DNA of 64,000 nt from positions 6,200,001 to 6,264,000 of the forward strand of contig NZ_CP109190.1 in assembly GCF_041438805.1 (NCBI RefSeq), in the 5' to 3' direction. The notes beneath the pieces were generated by a model. That model searched no databases. It was not told the origin of the DNA and worked only from the letters and a program-made list of their open reading frames with translations. The stretch is from Streptomyces sp. NBC_01707 (lineage in GTDB: Bacteria; Actinomycetota; Actinomycetes; Streptomycetales; Streptomycetaceae). Position numbers and translations under genes: made by a program. Positions 25,958-37,662 of the stretch are shown here, piece by piece. The stretch's first letter is position 1; each line of letters begins with the position of its first letter.

Positions 25958-26563
25958 GTCGGTGGGGCGCGGGAAGACGTGCAGATGGGTGCGGACGACG
26001 GCTGAGCCCTCGGTGTCCTCGGCGACCCGGCCCCGGTAGCTGTCGACCAGGTCGTGGATCTTCTCGGCGAGCTCCAGCGAGAGCTCCGGCGTGAGCCGCA
26101 CCTTGAAGTCGCTCACGTCCCACGAGTGCTGCCACTCCTCGGACCACTCGTGCATGGTGCCGAGCCAGGTGTTCAGCTCCTGCGTGTGCGATCCGGCGAT
26201 CTCGTGCAGGACGACTCCCATGGCGCCGCGCACTTCGGGGTTCGGGTCACGCAGGAAATCCGCCGTCCGGTCGAACGCCGTACCCATGTGGACGGCCCGC
26301 CACCACCGCTCGCGGCCCTTGCCGAGCGTCGGGTCGTCCTCGACGAAGCCGTACGTGGCCAGTTGGCGCAGATGGTAGCTGGTGGCGCCGCTGGACTCGC
26401 CGAGCCGGTCCGCCAGTCCCGACGCGGTGGCGGGGCCGAACTCCCTGAGGGTGTTGAGCAGGCGGAGCCGCAGGGGATGGGCGAGTCCGCGCAGGGTGCG
26501 GGCGTCGACGCGGTGGATGTTCGGGTCGAGCGGCTTCTCGCCGTCGGCTTCGTTCGCTGCCAT
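25955..26563 (-). CDS. ArsR-family (HTH) transcriptional regulator
   Basis: 202 residues. The N-terminal winged helix (about 18-85) reads RTLRGLAHPLRLRLLNTLRE, then GPATASGLADRLGESSGATS and the following YHLRQLATYGFVEDD, the ArsR/HTH_20 pattern. The C-terminal ~110 residues, with a WWRAVH box and helices, resemble the regulator type that controls MFS exporters in actinomycetes; metal-binding Cys are absent, so the ligand is probably organic. I chose ATG 26563. An inverted repeat TGCAAAG-N4-CTTTGCA lies 16 bases upstream, a probable autoregulatory operator. It is followed by a small protein gene and an MFS exporter on the same strand. Confidence 0.83.
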   Translation of the reverse strand: MAANEADGEKPLDPNIHRVDARTLRGLAHPLRLRLLNTLREFGPATASGLADRLGESSGATSYHLRQLATYGFVEDDPTLGKGRERWWRAVHMGTAFDRTADFLRDPNPEVRGAMGVVLHEIAGSHTQELNTWLGTMHEWSEEWQHSWDVSDFKVRLTPELSLELAEKIHDLVDSYRGRVAEDTEGSAVVRTHLHVFPRPTD

Positions 26564-26579
26564 GCTTCGACCATAGACA

Positions 26580-26610
26580 TGCAAAGGTCTCTTTGCAACG
26601 CTTCTTTGCA
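26580..26610 (-). promoter_or_regulatory. TGCAAAG operator array upstream of the ArsR gene
   Basis: A perfect inverted repeat TGCAAAG GTCT CTTTGCA at 26580-26597, followed by a further CTTTGCA at 26604-26610 and a looser CTTTGTA near 26618. It lies just before the regulator start and probably overlaps its promoter. The array also lies close to the stop of the betaine-type binding protein gene (26647). Confidence 0.7.
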
Positions 26611-26646
26611 AGGGATTCTTTGTAACTTCCCGCCGGGCATGCGCTC

Positions 26647-27642
26647 CTAAGGGCTGTCCTTGATGAAGCCCTCCTGGATCAGCCAGTCCTTCGCCACGAT
26701 GTGCGGGTCCTGTCCGTCCACGTCCACCTTCGCGTTCAGCTCCTGCGCGACCTCCGTGGTCAGCCGTCTGCTGACCGGATCCAGCAGGCCTGCGATCTCC
26801 GGGTACCTGTCGAAGGTCGCGGTGTGGATGACGGGCGCCGCGTTGTAGTTGGGGAAGAAGTGCTTGTCGTCCACGAGGACGTCGAGGTCCATCGCCTTGA
26901 TCCGGCCGTCCGTGGTGTACACCTCGCCCAGCAGGCAGGAGTTGGACTTCGACACCTGTGTGTAGATGATCCCGGCGTCCATCTTCTTGATGTTGCCGGG
27001 CGGGATCGACATCCCGTACGCCTTCTCCATGCCCGGCAGCCCGTCGTCGCGCGAGGCGAACTCGTTCTCCACGCAGATCGTCACCGCCGACGGTTTCCTC
27101 CTCGCCAGCGCGGCGACGTCGGAGAGCGTCCTCAGGTGGTACTTCGCGTTGTTCTTCTTGCTGATGGCCAGGGCGTAGGTGTTGTTGAGGGTGGACTGCG
27201 GCAGCCAGGTCACCCCGTTCTTCCGGTCCTCGTCCCGGACCGCCTCCCACTGCTTCAGCGGGTCGGTGATCGGCTTCGCATGGCCGAGGTAGGTGATCCA
27301 GGCGGTGCCCGTGTATTCGTACATCGCGTCGGCGTCGCCCTTGATGATGGCCTCGCGCGCACTGATCGACCCGGGCAGGTTCGTCCGGTCCAGGACCTCG
27401 GCACCCGCGGCCTTGAAGACCAGGCCGATCATCTGGCCGAGGATGATGTTCTCGCTGAAGTTCTTCGAGGTGACGGTCAGTGAGGCGCCTTGCAGCGGAC
27501 GGCCCTGGCCGACGGAGCCCGGCACGACGTCGTCGGCCATCGGCGAACCGCTCTTGAGACCGCAGCCCGCGAGCACGGTGGGGAGGACCAGCGCACCGAT
27601 GAGACCGGCCCGGAATGTGCGCGACGCCCCCGCCGTACGCAT
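26647..27642 (-). CDS. Glycine-betaine/choline-type ABC transporter substrate-binding lipoprotein
   Basis: 331 residues. Signal peptide with lipobox VLAGC (C27), so it is tethered outside the membrane. The mature part has the OpuAC/OsmF fold pattern: TVTSKNFSENIILGQMIGLV near the N-terminus, MYEYTGTAWITYLGH, and DLDVLVDDKHFFPNYNAAPV. It delivers quaternary ammonium compounds such as glycine betaine, choline or carnitine to the permeases. The ATG overlaps the permease stop by one base (TGATG). It is the last gene of a four-gene operon transcribed leftward from 30458. Confidence 0.88.
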   Translation of the reverse strand: MRTAGASRTFRAGLIGALVLPTVLAGCGLKSGSPMADDVVPGSVGQGRPLQGASLTVTSKNFSENIILGQMIGLVFKAAGAEVLDRTNLPGSISAREAIIKGDADAMYEYTGTAWITYLGHAKPITDPLKQWEAVRDEDRKNGVTWLPQSTLNNTYALAISKKNNAKYHLRTLSDVAALARRKPSAVTICVENEFASRDDGLPGMEKAYGMSIPPGNIKKMDAGIIYTQVSKSNSCLLGEVYTTDGRIKAMDLDVLVDDKHFFPNYNAAPVIHTATFDRYPEIAGLLDPVSRRLTTEVAQELNAKVDVDGQDPHIVAKDWLIQEGFIKDSP

Positions 27643-28561
27643 CACCCCACCTCCAGTCCACGTGGTGTCAGAGCCACCTCGACCAGGGAGGCCAGCCAGT
27701 CCACCAGCAGCGCCAGCACCACCGTCAGCACGGAACCGAGCACCAGCACCGGCATCCGCTGCGTCTGGATGCCCGAGGTGATCAGGTCCCCGAGCCCGCC
27801 GCCCCCACCGAACGTCGCCAGGGTCGCCGTGCCGACGTTGAGCACCAGCGCTGTGCGCACGCCTGCCAGGATCAGCGGGACGGCGAGCGGAAGTTCGACC
27901 TTCGTGAGCGTTCCCATCGCCGACATGCCGATGCCGCGTGACGCCTCGACCAGGTTCGGTTCGATCGCCTTCAGGCCGGCCACCGTATTGGAGAGCACCG
28001 GCAGGACCGCGTAGATCACCATGCCGATGATCGCCGTCCGCGGGCCGATGCCCAGCCAGATCACCAGCAGCGCCAGCAGCCCGATCGCCGGGGTGGCCTG
28101 CCCGATGTTGGCGACCGCGGTGACCAGCGGGGCGCCCTTGCGGAGCCTGCGCCGGGTGAGTGCGATCCCCAGCGGTACGGCGATGATCAGCACCCAGAAG
28201 GTGGAGATCGCGGTCAGCTCGACGTGCTGCCACCAGCGCAGCTGCACATTGCCGCCGGAGAGCGAGTTCCTCGCGATCGAGTCCAGGGGGATGTTGGTGA
28301 TCCACAGATAGGTGGCGACGAGGACGACCGCCAGGGCGGCCGGCACGAGCACCAGCTTGCGCCAGGTGATCCGGCGCGGCGGTCCTGCGGGCGGCGGTGC
28401 GGGTTCCTCCTCCTCGTCGTGGAAGGGCAGGCCCCTGACCTCGAGCTCGCCGGGCAGCCGGGCGGGCGTCGGTTGCTCACCGGCCTTCGAAGGCGCAACG
28501 AGGGGGGGAATGGAACCGTTGGGGGGAATCGGCTGGTCGGGGGGGACCGGCTGGTCGGGGT

Positions 28562-28565
<4 letters not shown>
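27642..28565 (-). CDS. Glycine-betaine/choline-type ABC transporter permease 2
   Basis: 307 residues, ProW/OpuCB family. The first 68 residues are a Pro/Glu-rich cytoplasmic lead, unusually long. Helix 1 (about 70-92) is followed by five more helices. The EAA loop reads VEASRGIGMSAMGTLTKVEL and the pore motif NIGQATPAIGLLALLVIWLG is typical of osmoprotectant permeases. The ATG at 28565 overlaps the ATPase stop (ATGA). It pairs with the second permease at 29811-30458 to form a heterodimer, as in OpuC systems. Confidence 0.88.
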
Positions 28566-29810
<1,245 letters not shown>

Positions 29811-29818
<8 letters not shown>

Positions 29819-30458
29819 GGATCCCCCTGGGGATGGTGAGCCTCCCGAGCAGGACGTACGCGGCGTCGAAGAGCAGGGCGAGGATGACGATGCCGAGCGT
29901 GCCGGCGAGGACCTGGTTGATCGCGTTGGCGCTGCCCAGCGAGGCGATGCCGCGGAAGATCTCGTTGCCGAGGCCGGGGCCGGAGGCGTATGCGGCGATG
30001 GCGGCGATACCCATCAGCATCTGCGTCGACACCCGGATGCCGGTGAGGATGGGCGGCCAGGCGAGCGGCAGTTCCACCCTGCAGAGCCGGGCGATCCGCG
30101 ACATGCCGATGCCCTTGGCCGCGTCGACGAGGGCCGGATCGACGCCGCGCAGTCCGACGATGGAGTTACGGACGACGGGCAGCAGCCCGTACAGCGTCAG
30201 CGTGATCACGGTGGGCGGGACCCCCAGCCCGACGAGCGGGATCAGCAGACCGATCGCGGCGAGGGACGGGATGGTGAGGATCGCCGCCGTCGAGGTGATG
30301 GCGAGTGAGCCGCCCCAGCTGCTGCGGTAGGTGACGATCCCGATCAGGATGCCGAGGACGGTGGCGATGACCATGCACTGGAACACGGCGCTGACATGCT
30401 GGTACGCGTCGGTGAGCAGCTGCTGGTGCCGGTTGACCAGGTACTCCCAGAAGCTCAC
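29811..30458 (-). CDS. Glycine-betaine/choline-type ABC transporter permease 1
   Basis: 215 residues, ProW/OpuCD family with five or six helices and no N-terminal extension. Visible are ILTIPSLAAIGLLIPLVGLG in the pore and the EAA loop VDAAKGIGMSRIARLCRVEL. The GTG at 30458 follows an AAGGAG site. It is the first gene of the leftward four-gene osmoprotectant transporter operon, which begins 16 bases from the stop of the Lrp gene, so read-through from the Lrp promoter is possible. Permease pairs of this type can build one heterodimeric channel. Confidence 0.88.
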
Positions 30459-30473
30459 ACGCCACTCCTTGGC

Positions 30474-32214
<1,741 letters not shown>

Positions 32215-32232
32215 GCGGGACGCCCGGATGTG

Positions 32233-32271
32233 AAGGGCGGGGCCTTCGGCGAACGCGGAGGCCCCGCCCTT
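32233..32271 (+). terminator. Strong hairpin terminator after hppD
   Basis: A perfect 13-bp stem beginning AAGGGCGGGGCCT with a 13-nt loop, 18 bases after the hppD stop. The remaining sequence up to 32468 contains the promoter of the secreted protein and nothing else I can see. Confidence 0.85.
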
Positions 32272-32468
32272 CGTGCTGCTCCGCGCCGGAACACGTGCGC
32301 CCGACACGGGGCGCGCAGGCCGATCGGGTCCTTGGCCGGTCCGATCGAGTGAGGTGGCGGGGGGCGCGGGCGGCGAAGGTGATGCGCGGTGGGACGGATC
32401 AGGGGCCGCGGCGCGCTGTCGCGGACCCTGTGGCCGACCGCCGCAGGCTTCGATGGGAGCCCCACAGT

Positions 32469-33674
32469 ATGAACCGTCTTGCCGCGTCCGTCTCCGCTGC
32501 CGTTGTGGCAACGGGCGCATCCCTCGCTCTTCTGGCCCCTGCCGCCGTCGGCGCGGCGGCACCGAACACCCTGGAGCAGGTCCGGGCCGTCCACCTCGGC
32601 CCGAACGGGCCGTGGTTCCGGCTGGAGGACGACCCCGGCAACGTCAACATCCCCCCGGGGACCGAGGAGGTCTCGCCGTTCGCCGACCCCGTCCGGTTCA
32701 ACGGCAGCCTGCACCTGGCGATCGGCCCCGGTCAGAAGTCGCAGGCCGCTCACCCCTTCCCCCAGATGATCCCGCTGAGCACCATCGCGTCCTCCGAGCT
32801 GTCGTACGACACCTATGTGAAGAGCACCGTGCCGCCCGGGGCCGTCGACGTCGGGCCGAACCTCCAGCTCCCACTGCTGTGTCAGGGTGTGTTCACGACG
32901 CTCAGCTTCCGGCCGGAGGACAACACCGACACCCAGGGGCGCCCCGGCGTGGTGCGGGACATCTGGCAGCACTTCTCGTCCAGCGCGTCCAGCCCGTGGC
33001 GCACCTCCCAGGCGGTGGCGACGTTCCCCGCGCAGAGCGACCACCCGCTGAGCGACTACGTCGCCGCCTGCGACGCCCCTGGCGACGGGGTGTTCGGAGT
33101 CATCGCGAACGTCGGCAGGCTCGGCAACGTGAGTGACACGCTCGACACGTACGTGGACAACCTGACCGTGAACGGCACCGTCTACGACTTCGGCGTCGAC
33201 GGGCTCGCCACGGGCCGTATCACCCTGAGGGACACCACCCCGGGAGGCGACTGCCGGCCGGGCCGCGCCTGCCGCTCCGCGGGCGTGGACCACGACTCGG
33301 CGGTCGGCACCGTCACCTTCACCGCCCCGGCGGACGGCCCGGAATATCACGCCGTCGGCGCCCGCCTGGTCTTCTCCGGCGGACGGGCACTCGATCCGCG
33401 CGACCTCAAGGTGACCGCGAACGGCAAGCCGTTGCAGCTCACCGCGGGCCCGGGCCGCACCCTCGTCGGTGTCGTCGACCCCGTGCCGAGCGTGAACCTC
33501 GTACCGAACGGCACCTTCAGCACGCCCATCACCATCTCCTCCAAGCGGGGGCAGCACTCGACCCGCGAGAGGAACGGGGACTCACTGATCCTCACGGCCG
33601 AACTGCTCGCACGGGGCTACGCCCCCCTCCAGCGGACCGGGGTGGTCACAGACGGCACCACACTGCACCGGTAG
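32469..33674 (+). CDS. Secreted protein of unknown function
   Basis: 401 residues. Signal peptide MNRLAASVSAAVVATGASLA then a Pro-Ala cut region near VGAAA-PN (about 29). The mature protein is rich in beta-strand-type sequence with four conserved-looking cysteines (LLCQGVF, ACDAPG, DCRPG, ACRSAG), compatible with disulfides in an extracellular fold. No catalytic motif is recognisable. Its neighbour on the other strand is a TPR protein. Not assigned to a family. Confidence 0.75.
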   Translation: MNRLAASVSAAVVATGASLALLAPAAVGAAAPNTLEQVRAVHLGPNGPWFRLEDDPGNVNIPPGTEEVSPFADPVRFNGSLHLAIGPGQKSQAAHPFPQMIPLSTIASSELSYDTYVKSTVPPGAVDVGPNLQLPLLCQGVFTTLSFRPEDNTDTQGRPGVVRDIWQHFSSSASSPWRTSQAVATFPAQSDHPLSDYVAACDAPGDGVFGVIANVGRLGNVSDTLDTYVDNLTVNGTVYDFGVDGLATGRITLRDTTPGGDCRPGRACRSAGVDHDSAVGTVTFTAPADGPEYHAVGARLVFSGGRALDPRDLKVTANGKPLQLTAGPGRTLVGVVDPVPSVNLVPNGTFSTPITISSKRGQHSTRERNGDSLILTAELLARGYAPLQRTGVVTDGTTLHR

Positions 33675-33802
33675 TCGCCGCTCGTTCCGGTCGGTGAAGA
33701 GAGATCGCCGGACGGTCCGAAGCCGGGCCGTCCGGCGATCGATGTGCGCCGCCGCCGGCCCGGCGAGTCCGTCCCGCGTACGGCGTCGGGCCGCGCGCCC
33801 TG

Positions 33803-35467
33803 TCAGTGGCCGCCCGGCGCAGGCGATGTTGCCCCGGCCGGAGCATGCGTGCCGTGGTCCGGGCCGGCGGCCATGTGATCCGGCCCCGGAGTGGGCTGTA
33901 CGTCCCGCGGGCCGGTCGCGGACGGCGGGCTCAGGGCGTCCAGGGCCTTCCGGGCCTCGGGGGCGGCCAGCGGTGAGAACTGGGCGTTGGTCCGCAGCGC
34001 CTCCTCCAGGTGGCGGCGGGCCGGGGCGTACTCCCTCAGACTCTCTTCGATCACGCCCAGGTGATACGCGTACAGCGCCGTCCCGCCGCCCGTGTCCACC
34101 GCCTTCTGCGCGTACTGCAGCGCACTCGCCGAGTCGCCCGAGCGGTGCAGCGCCCAGCCCAGCGTGTCGGCGACCGCCGCGCTGTGATGGCGGCGCTGCC
34201 ACTTCGTCTTCAGGAGTCTCACCGCCGTGGCCGCGTTCCCGTGATCGGCCTCGAAGCGGCCCAGCAGCAGCGCGTCGTCGACTCCGTAGCCGTCGGCTCG
34301 GGCCAGGCTCTTGCGGAGCCGGTCGTACTGGTTACGGGAGTCGTCGTCCCGGCCCAGCGACTCGTACAACTCGCCCAGTTCCAGCATGTATTCGGGGCGG
34401 GGGAGCCGGGACAACGCCGCCCGGTAGTCGCGCTGCGCCTCGTCCGTGCGGCCCAGGGCCGCCAGCGCCCGTGCCCGGCCGGCGAGTGACGGATGGTGGG
34501 CCGGGTCGGTCCGCAGGGCCGCGCTGTACTGGGCCACCGCCTTCTCGGACTCGCCCCGCTCCCAGGCCAGTTCGCCCAGCCGGTGCAGGCAGTCCGCCTT
34601 CTCGGCGGGTGCGGTGGCCCGGTCCGCCGCGTTCTGCGCGGTGGCGAGCGCGTCCGCGCGACGGCCCTGGTTCCGGTACATCTGCGCCGTCCGCGAGAGC
34701 GCCGGGACGCCTGAGCGCAGTGCCGTGAACTTCTCCGCCGCCGTTCCCGCCGCCGTGTACTCACCGAGCCCGTCGTACGCGTCGATCAGTACCGGGTACG
34801 CCGTCCAGTCCTTCGGCTGCCGAGCCCGTACCGTCTCGCCCCACTTCTTCGCCGTGACGAAGTCGTGCCGAGCGTTGGCCAGTGCCGCCAGCCCCACCAG
34901 GGCCGCCGTGTTCCCGCGGTCGCCCGGTTGTGCGTCCAGGGAGCGCCTCAGCGCCTGCTCGGCCCGCCCGTAGTACGCCGCGTCCGCGGAACGCCGCCCC
35001 CATTCCACGTAAGCCGTCCCGAGCACCGCCCACGACCGCGCGTCGGACGGATGCGTGCCCACCCAGCTCTGCCGGTCCCCGATCATCGCCTTCAGATCCG
35101 GGAGGGAGGCGGGAGAGCCCGAGTTCGCCGCCGCCAGGGCGCGCGAGACGCCTCCTGGCACGGACGGTGGCGCGGCCTTCTTGCCGTCGTCCGGTACGGC
35201 CACGACCGCACCCGTCACCAGCACGGCAGCCGCGACCATGCCGAACGCCGCCCTGCGCAGCGTCGTGTGCAACGAGACGGGCGGCAGATCCGTCGACGGG
35301 TCCGGGTCGAGGCCGAAGGGCGGTTCGTAATCGGGTGTCGGCAGCGTCTCCGGCGGCACGTCGCAGGGCTGGGCGGGCTGCGAGGTGGGGGGCGGGCGAT
35401 CCAGATGGTCCGGATCGGAGTGGTCCGAGTGCGGGGGTTCCGGAGGCTGCTGCGGCGTGACGTCCAT
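33803..35467 (-). CDS. TPR-repeat membrane protein
   Basis: 554 residues. A Pro/Asp-rich cytoplasmic N-terminus (about 1-65) leads to one membrane helix (RRAAFGMVAAAVLVTGAVVA). After this come many tetratricopeptide repeats in the exterior part, for example SWAVLGTAYVEWGRRSADAA, then SALRTDPAHHPSLAGRARAL and MLELGELYESLGRDDDSRNQ. It could act as a scaffold for a cell-surface complex. The ATG at 35467 is divergent from the flavoenzyme gene 97 bases away. A His/Pro-rich C-terminus (GPDHMAAGPDHGTHAP) is odd. Common in Streptomyces; function unknown. Confidence 0.8.
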   Translation of the reverse strand: MDVTPQQPPEPPHSDHSDPDHLDRPPPTSQPAQPCDVPPETLPTPDYEPPFGLDPDPSTDLPPVSLHTTLRRAAFGMVAAAVLVTGAVVAVPDDGKKAAPPSVPGGVSRALAAANSGSPASLPDLKAMIGDRQSWVGTHPSDARSWAVLGTAYVEWGRRSADAAYYGRAEQALRRSLDAQPGDRGNTAALVGLAALANARHDFVTAKKWGETVRARQPKDWTAYPVLIDAYDGLGEYTAAGTAAEKFTALRSGVPALSRTAQMYRNQGRRADALATAQNAADRATAPAEKADCLHRLGELAWERGESEKAVAQYSAALRTDPAHHPSLAGRARALAALGRTDEAQRDYRAALSRLPRPEYMLELGELYESLGRDDDSRNQYDRLRKSLARADGYGVDDALLLGRFEADHGNAATAVRLLKTKWQRRHHSAAVADTLGWALHRSGDSASALQYAQKAVDTGGGTALYAYHLGVIEESLREYAPARRHLEEALRTNAQFSPLAAPEARKALDALSPPSATGPRDVQPTPGPDHMAAGPDHGTHAPAGATSPAPGGH

Positions 35468-35564
35468 GCCGATCACTCTGCGTCAGTACGAAGAGCACAC
35501 CGCACCTTGCGAACGCTGCCGCAGACGGGTTCACACCACTGGCCCCGGGTGTCACGCTTGGATC

Positions 35565-36932
35565 ATGGACGATCTTCTCGAACGACTGAGCGCAGGCCTT
35601 CCTGCCGAGGCCTTGATCACCGACCCGGACATCACCGCCTCGTACGCCCACGACATGGCGAGCTTCTGCGACGCGGGGGCACCGGCCGTGGTGGTGCTGC
35701 CGCGCACCGTCGAACAGGTCCAGCACGTCATGCGGACCGCGACCGCCCTGCGTGTCCCGGTCGTCCCGCAGGGGGCCCGTACCGGTCTGTCGGGCGCGGC
35801 CAACGCCTCCGACGGCTGCATCGTGCTGTCGCTGGTGAAGATGGACCGGATCCTGGAGATCGACCCCGTCGACCGGATCGCCGTCGTGGAGCCCGGTGTC
35901 ATCAATGCCGTGCTGTCCCGCGCGGTGAACGAACACGGGCTGTACTACCCGCCGGACCCGTCCAGTTGGGAGATGTGCACCATCGGCGGCAACATCGGCA
36001 CCGCGTCCGGCGGGCTGTGCTGTGTGAAGTACGGGGTCACCGCCGAGTACGTGATCGGCCTGGAGATCGTCCTCGCCGACGGGCGGCTTCTGACGACCGG
36101 GCGCCGCACGGCCAAGGGTGTCGCCGGATACGACCTCACTCGGCTCTTCGTCGGCTCGGAGGGCAGCCTGGGCATCGTCGTCGGCGCCGTACTCGCGCTG
36201 AAGCCGCAGCCGCCGCAGCAGCTCGTCCTCGCCGCCGAGTTCCCGTCCGCGGCGGCCGCCTGCGACGCCGTCTGCCGGATCATGGAGCGCGGTCACACTC
36301 CCTCACTCCTCGAACTGATGGACCGGACGACGGTGCGCGCCGTCAACAAGATGGGCCACATGGGCCTCCCCGACTCCACCGAGGCGCTCCTGCTCGCCGC
36401 CTTCGACACCCCGGACCCCACGGCCGACCTGACCGCCGTCGCCGAACTGTGCGACGCCGCGGGCGCCACCGAGGTGGTCCCCGCGGCCGACGCCGCCGAG
36501 TCCGAACTTCTCCTCCAGGCCCGCCGGATGTCGCTGACCGCCCTGGAGACGGTCAAGTCCGCCACGATGATCGACGACGTGTGCGTACCGCGCTCCAAGC
36601 TCGGCGCCATGATCGAGGGGACGGCGGCCATCGCGGAGAAGTACGACCTCACCATCGGCGTCTGCGCCCACGCCGGCGACGGCAACACCCACCCCGTCGT
36701 CTGCTTCGACCACACCGACGCCGACGAGTCCCGGCGGGCCCGCGAGTCCTTCGACGAGATCATGGCGCTCGGCCTGGAACTCGGCGGCACCATCACCGGC
36801 GAGCACGGCGTCGGCCTCCTGAAGAAGGAATGGCTGGCCCGCGAACTCGGCGAGGTGAGCGTCGAGATGCACCGAGGCATCAAGGCTGCGTTCGACCCGC
36901 TGGGGCTGCTCAACCCCGGCAAGGTCTTCTGA
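35565..36932 (+). CDS. FAD-linked oxidase, glycolate oxidase (GlcD)-like
   Basis: 455 residues of the D-2-hydroxyacid dehydrogenase/glycolate-oxidase GlcD family. The FAD_binding_4 domain (about 40-180) includes VVPQGARTGLSGAANASDG and GGNIGTASGGLCCVKYGV. The C-terminal FAD-oxidase domain contains VCAHAGDGNTHPVVC and GGTITGEHGVGLLKKEWL with the conserved His-Gly, and ends LGLLNPGKVF. It probably oxidises a D-2-hydroxyacid such as glycolate or D-lactate in the cytoplasm; no GlcE/GlcF partner lies near. The start is ATG 35565. Confidence 0.88.
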   Translation: MDDLLERLSAGLPAEALITDPDITASYAHDMASFCDAGAPAVVVLPRTVEQVQHVMRTATALRVPVVPQGARTGLSGAANASDGCIVLSLVKMDRILEIDPVDRIAVVEPGVINAVLSRAVNEHGLYYPPDPSSWEMCTIGGNIGTASGGLCCVKYGVTAEYVIGLEIVLADGRLLTTGRRTAKGVAGYDLTRLFVGSEGSLGIVVGAVLALKPQPPQQLVLAAEFPSAAAACDAVCRIMERGHTPSLLELMDRTTVRAVNKMGHMGLPDSTEALLLAAFDTPDPTADLTAVAELCDAAGATEVVPAADAAESELLLQARRMSLTALETVKSATMIDDVCVPRSKLGAMIEGTAAIAEKYDLTIGVCAHAGDGNTHPVVCFDHTDADESRRARESFDEIMALGLELGGTITGEHGVGLLKKEWLARELGEVSVEMHRGIKAAFDPLGLLNPGKVF

Positions 36933-36973
36933 TCCCCTCGACAAGCCTTGCGGCCTCCCCGAGAGGCTGCGCA

Positions 36974-37450
36974 TCAGAACTCGCCGTCCGCGGACCCGTC
37001 CGACGGCCACGGGTCGCTCAGCCAGAGGTCGTCGGCCGGCAGCGGTGCGAGCAGTTCGGCGATCCCGGCGTCGATACCGAGCCGCTTGGTCTCGGTGCCG
37101 GGCGGCACCAGGCGCAGCGTCCGCTCCACCCAGGCGGCCACGGCCCCGGACGGTGCCTCGAGCAGCGCGTCGCCGTCGGGCGAGGTCAGCGCCACGCAGA
37201 TGACGCTGCGCCGCTCGATCTTGGTCGGCCAGATCCGTACGTCGCCGTTCCCGCACGGCCGGAACACGCCCTCGACCAGCAGTTCGCGGGCGAACGTCCA
37301 GTGCACGGGGAAGTCCGAGCCGATGTGAAAGGTGATGTGCACGGCATACGGGTCCTCCGTGCGGTAGGTCAGCCGGGCAGGCACGGGGATGCTGCGCTCC
37401 GGCGACAGGACCAGCTTGAGCTCGAGCTCGCGTTCCACAACGGTGTGCAT
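36974..37450 (-). CDS. ssgG: SsgA-like sporulation/cell-division protein, likely SsgG
   Basis: 158 residues, SsgA-like protein family, found only in sporulating actinomycetes. Typical features are the opening MHTVVERELELKLVLSPERS, PVPARLTYRTEDPYAVHITF, the HWTFARELLVEGVFRPCGNG stretch and GDVRIWP. The family (SsgA-G) controls septum placement and spore formation. The gene order (nag PTS, cys genes and pnc genes further right) fits the position where Streptomyces coelicolor carries ssgG, so I give that symbol with reservation. The ATG at 37450 follows an AAAGGAC site. It is transcribed leftward and convergent with the flavoenzyme gene. Confidence 0.82.
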   Translation of the reverse strand: MHTVVERELELKLVLSPERSIPVPARLTYRTEDPYAVHITFHIGSDFPVHWTFARELLVEGVFRPCGNGDVRIWPTKIERRSVICVALTSPDGDALLEAPSGAVAAWVERTLRLVPPGTETKRLGIDAGIAELLAPLPADDLWLSDPWPSDGSADGEF

Positions 37451-37662
37451 GAGGTGCGTCCTTTCGGTGCCTGTGAACCGGTCCCCTGACCGGCCCGCAC
37501 ATGGAGAGAGCGCCCTCCCCGCCACCTATTACGCGACTTCCGGGAAAAACTTCACGGCGACCGGAAAGTGGCCCAAACACCGGGACTGGCACGGGGGTAC
37601 GCGGCTGTCTGGTAGATGTGGTCCGTCGACTTGAAGCTTCGAAGAGATACGGGACCACGGTG

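Noticed and set aside
34865..37489. Very long plus-strand frame across the TPR gene and the flavoenzyme gene
   Set aside because: It reads out of frame with the real flavoenzyme gene (35565-36932) and gives an Arg-rich, motif-free protein.
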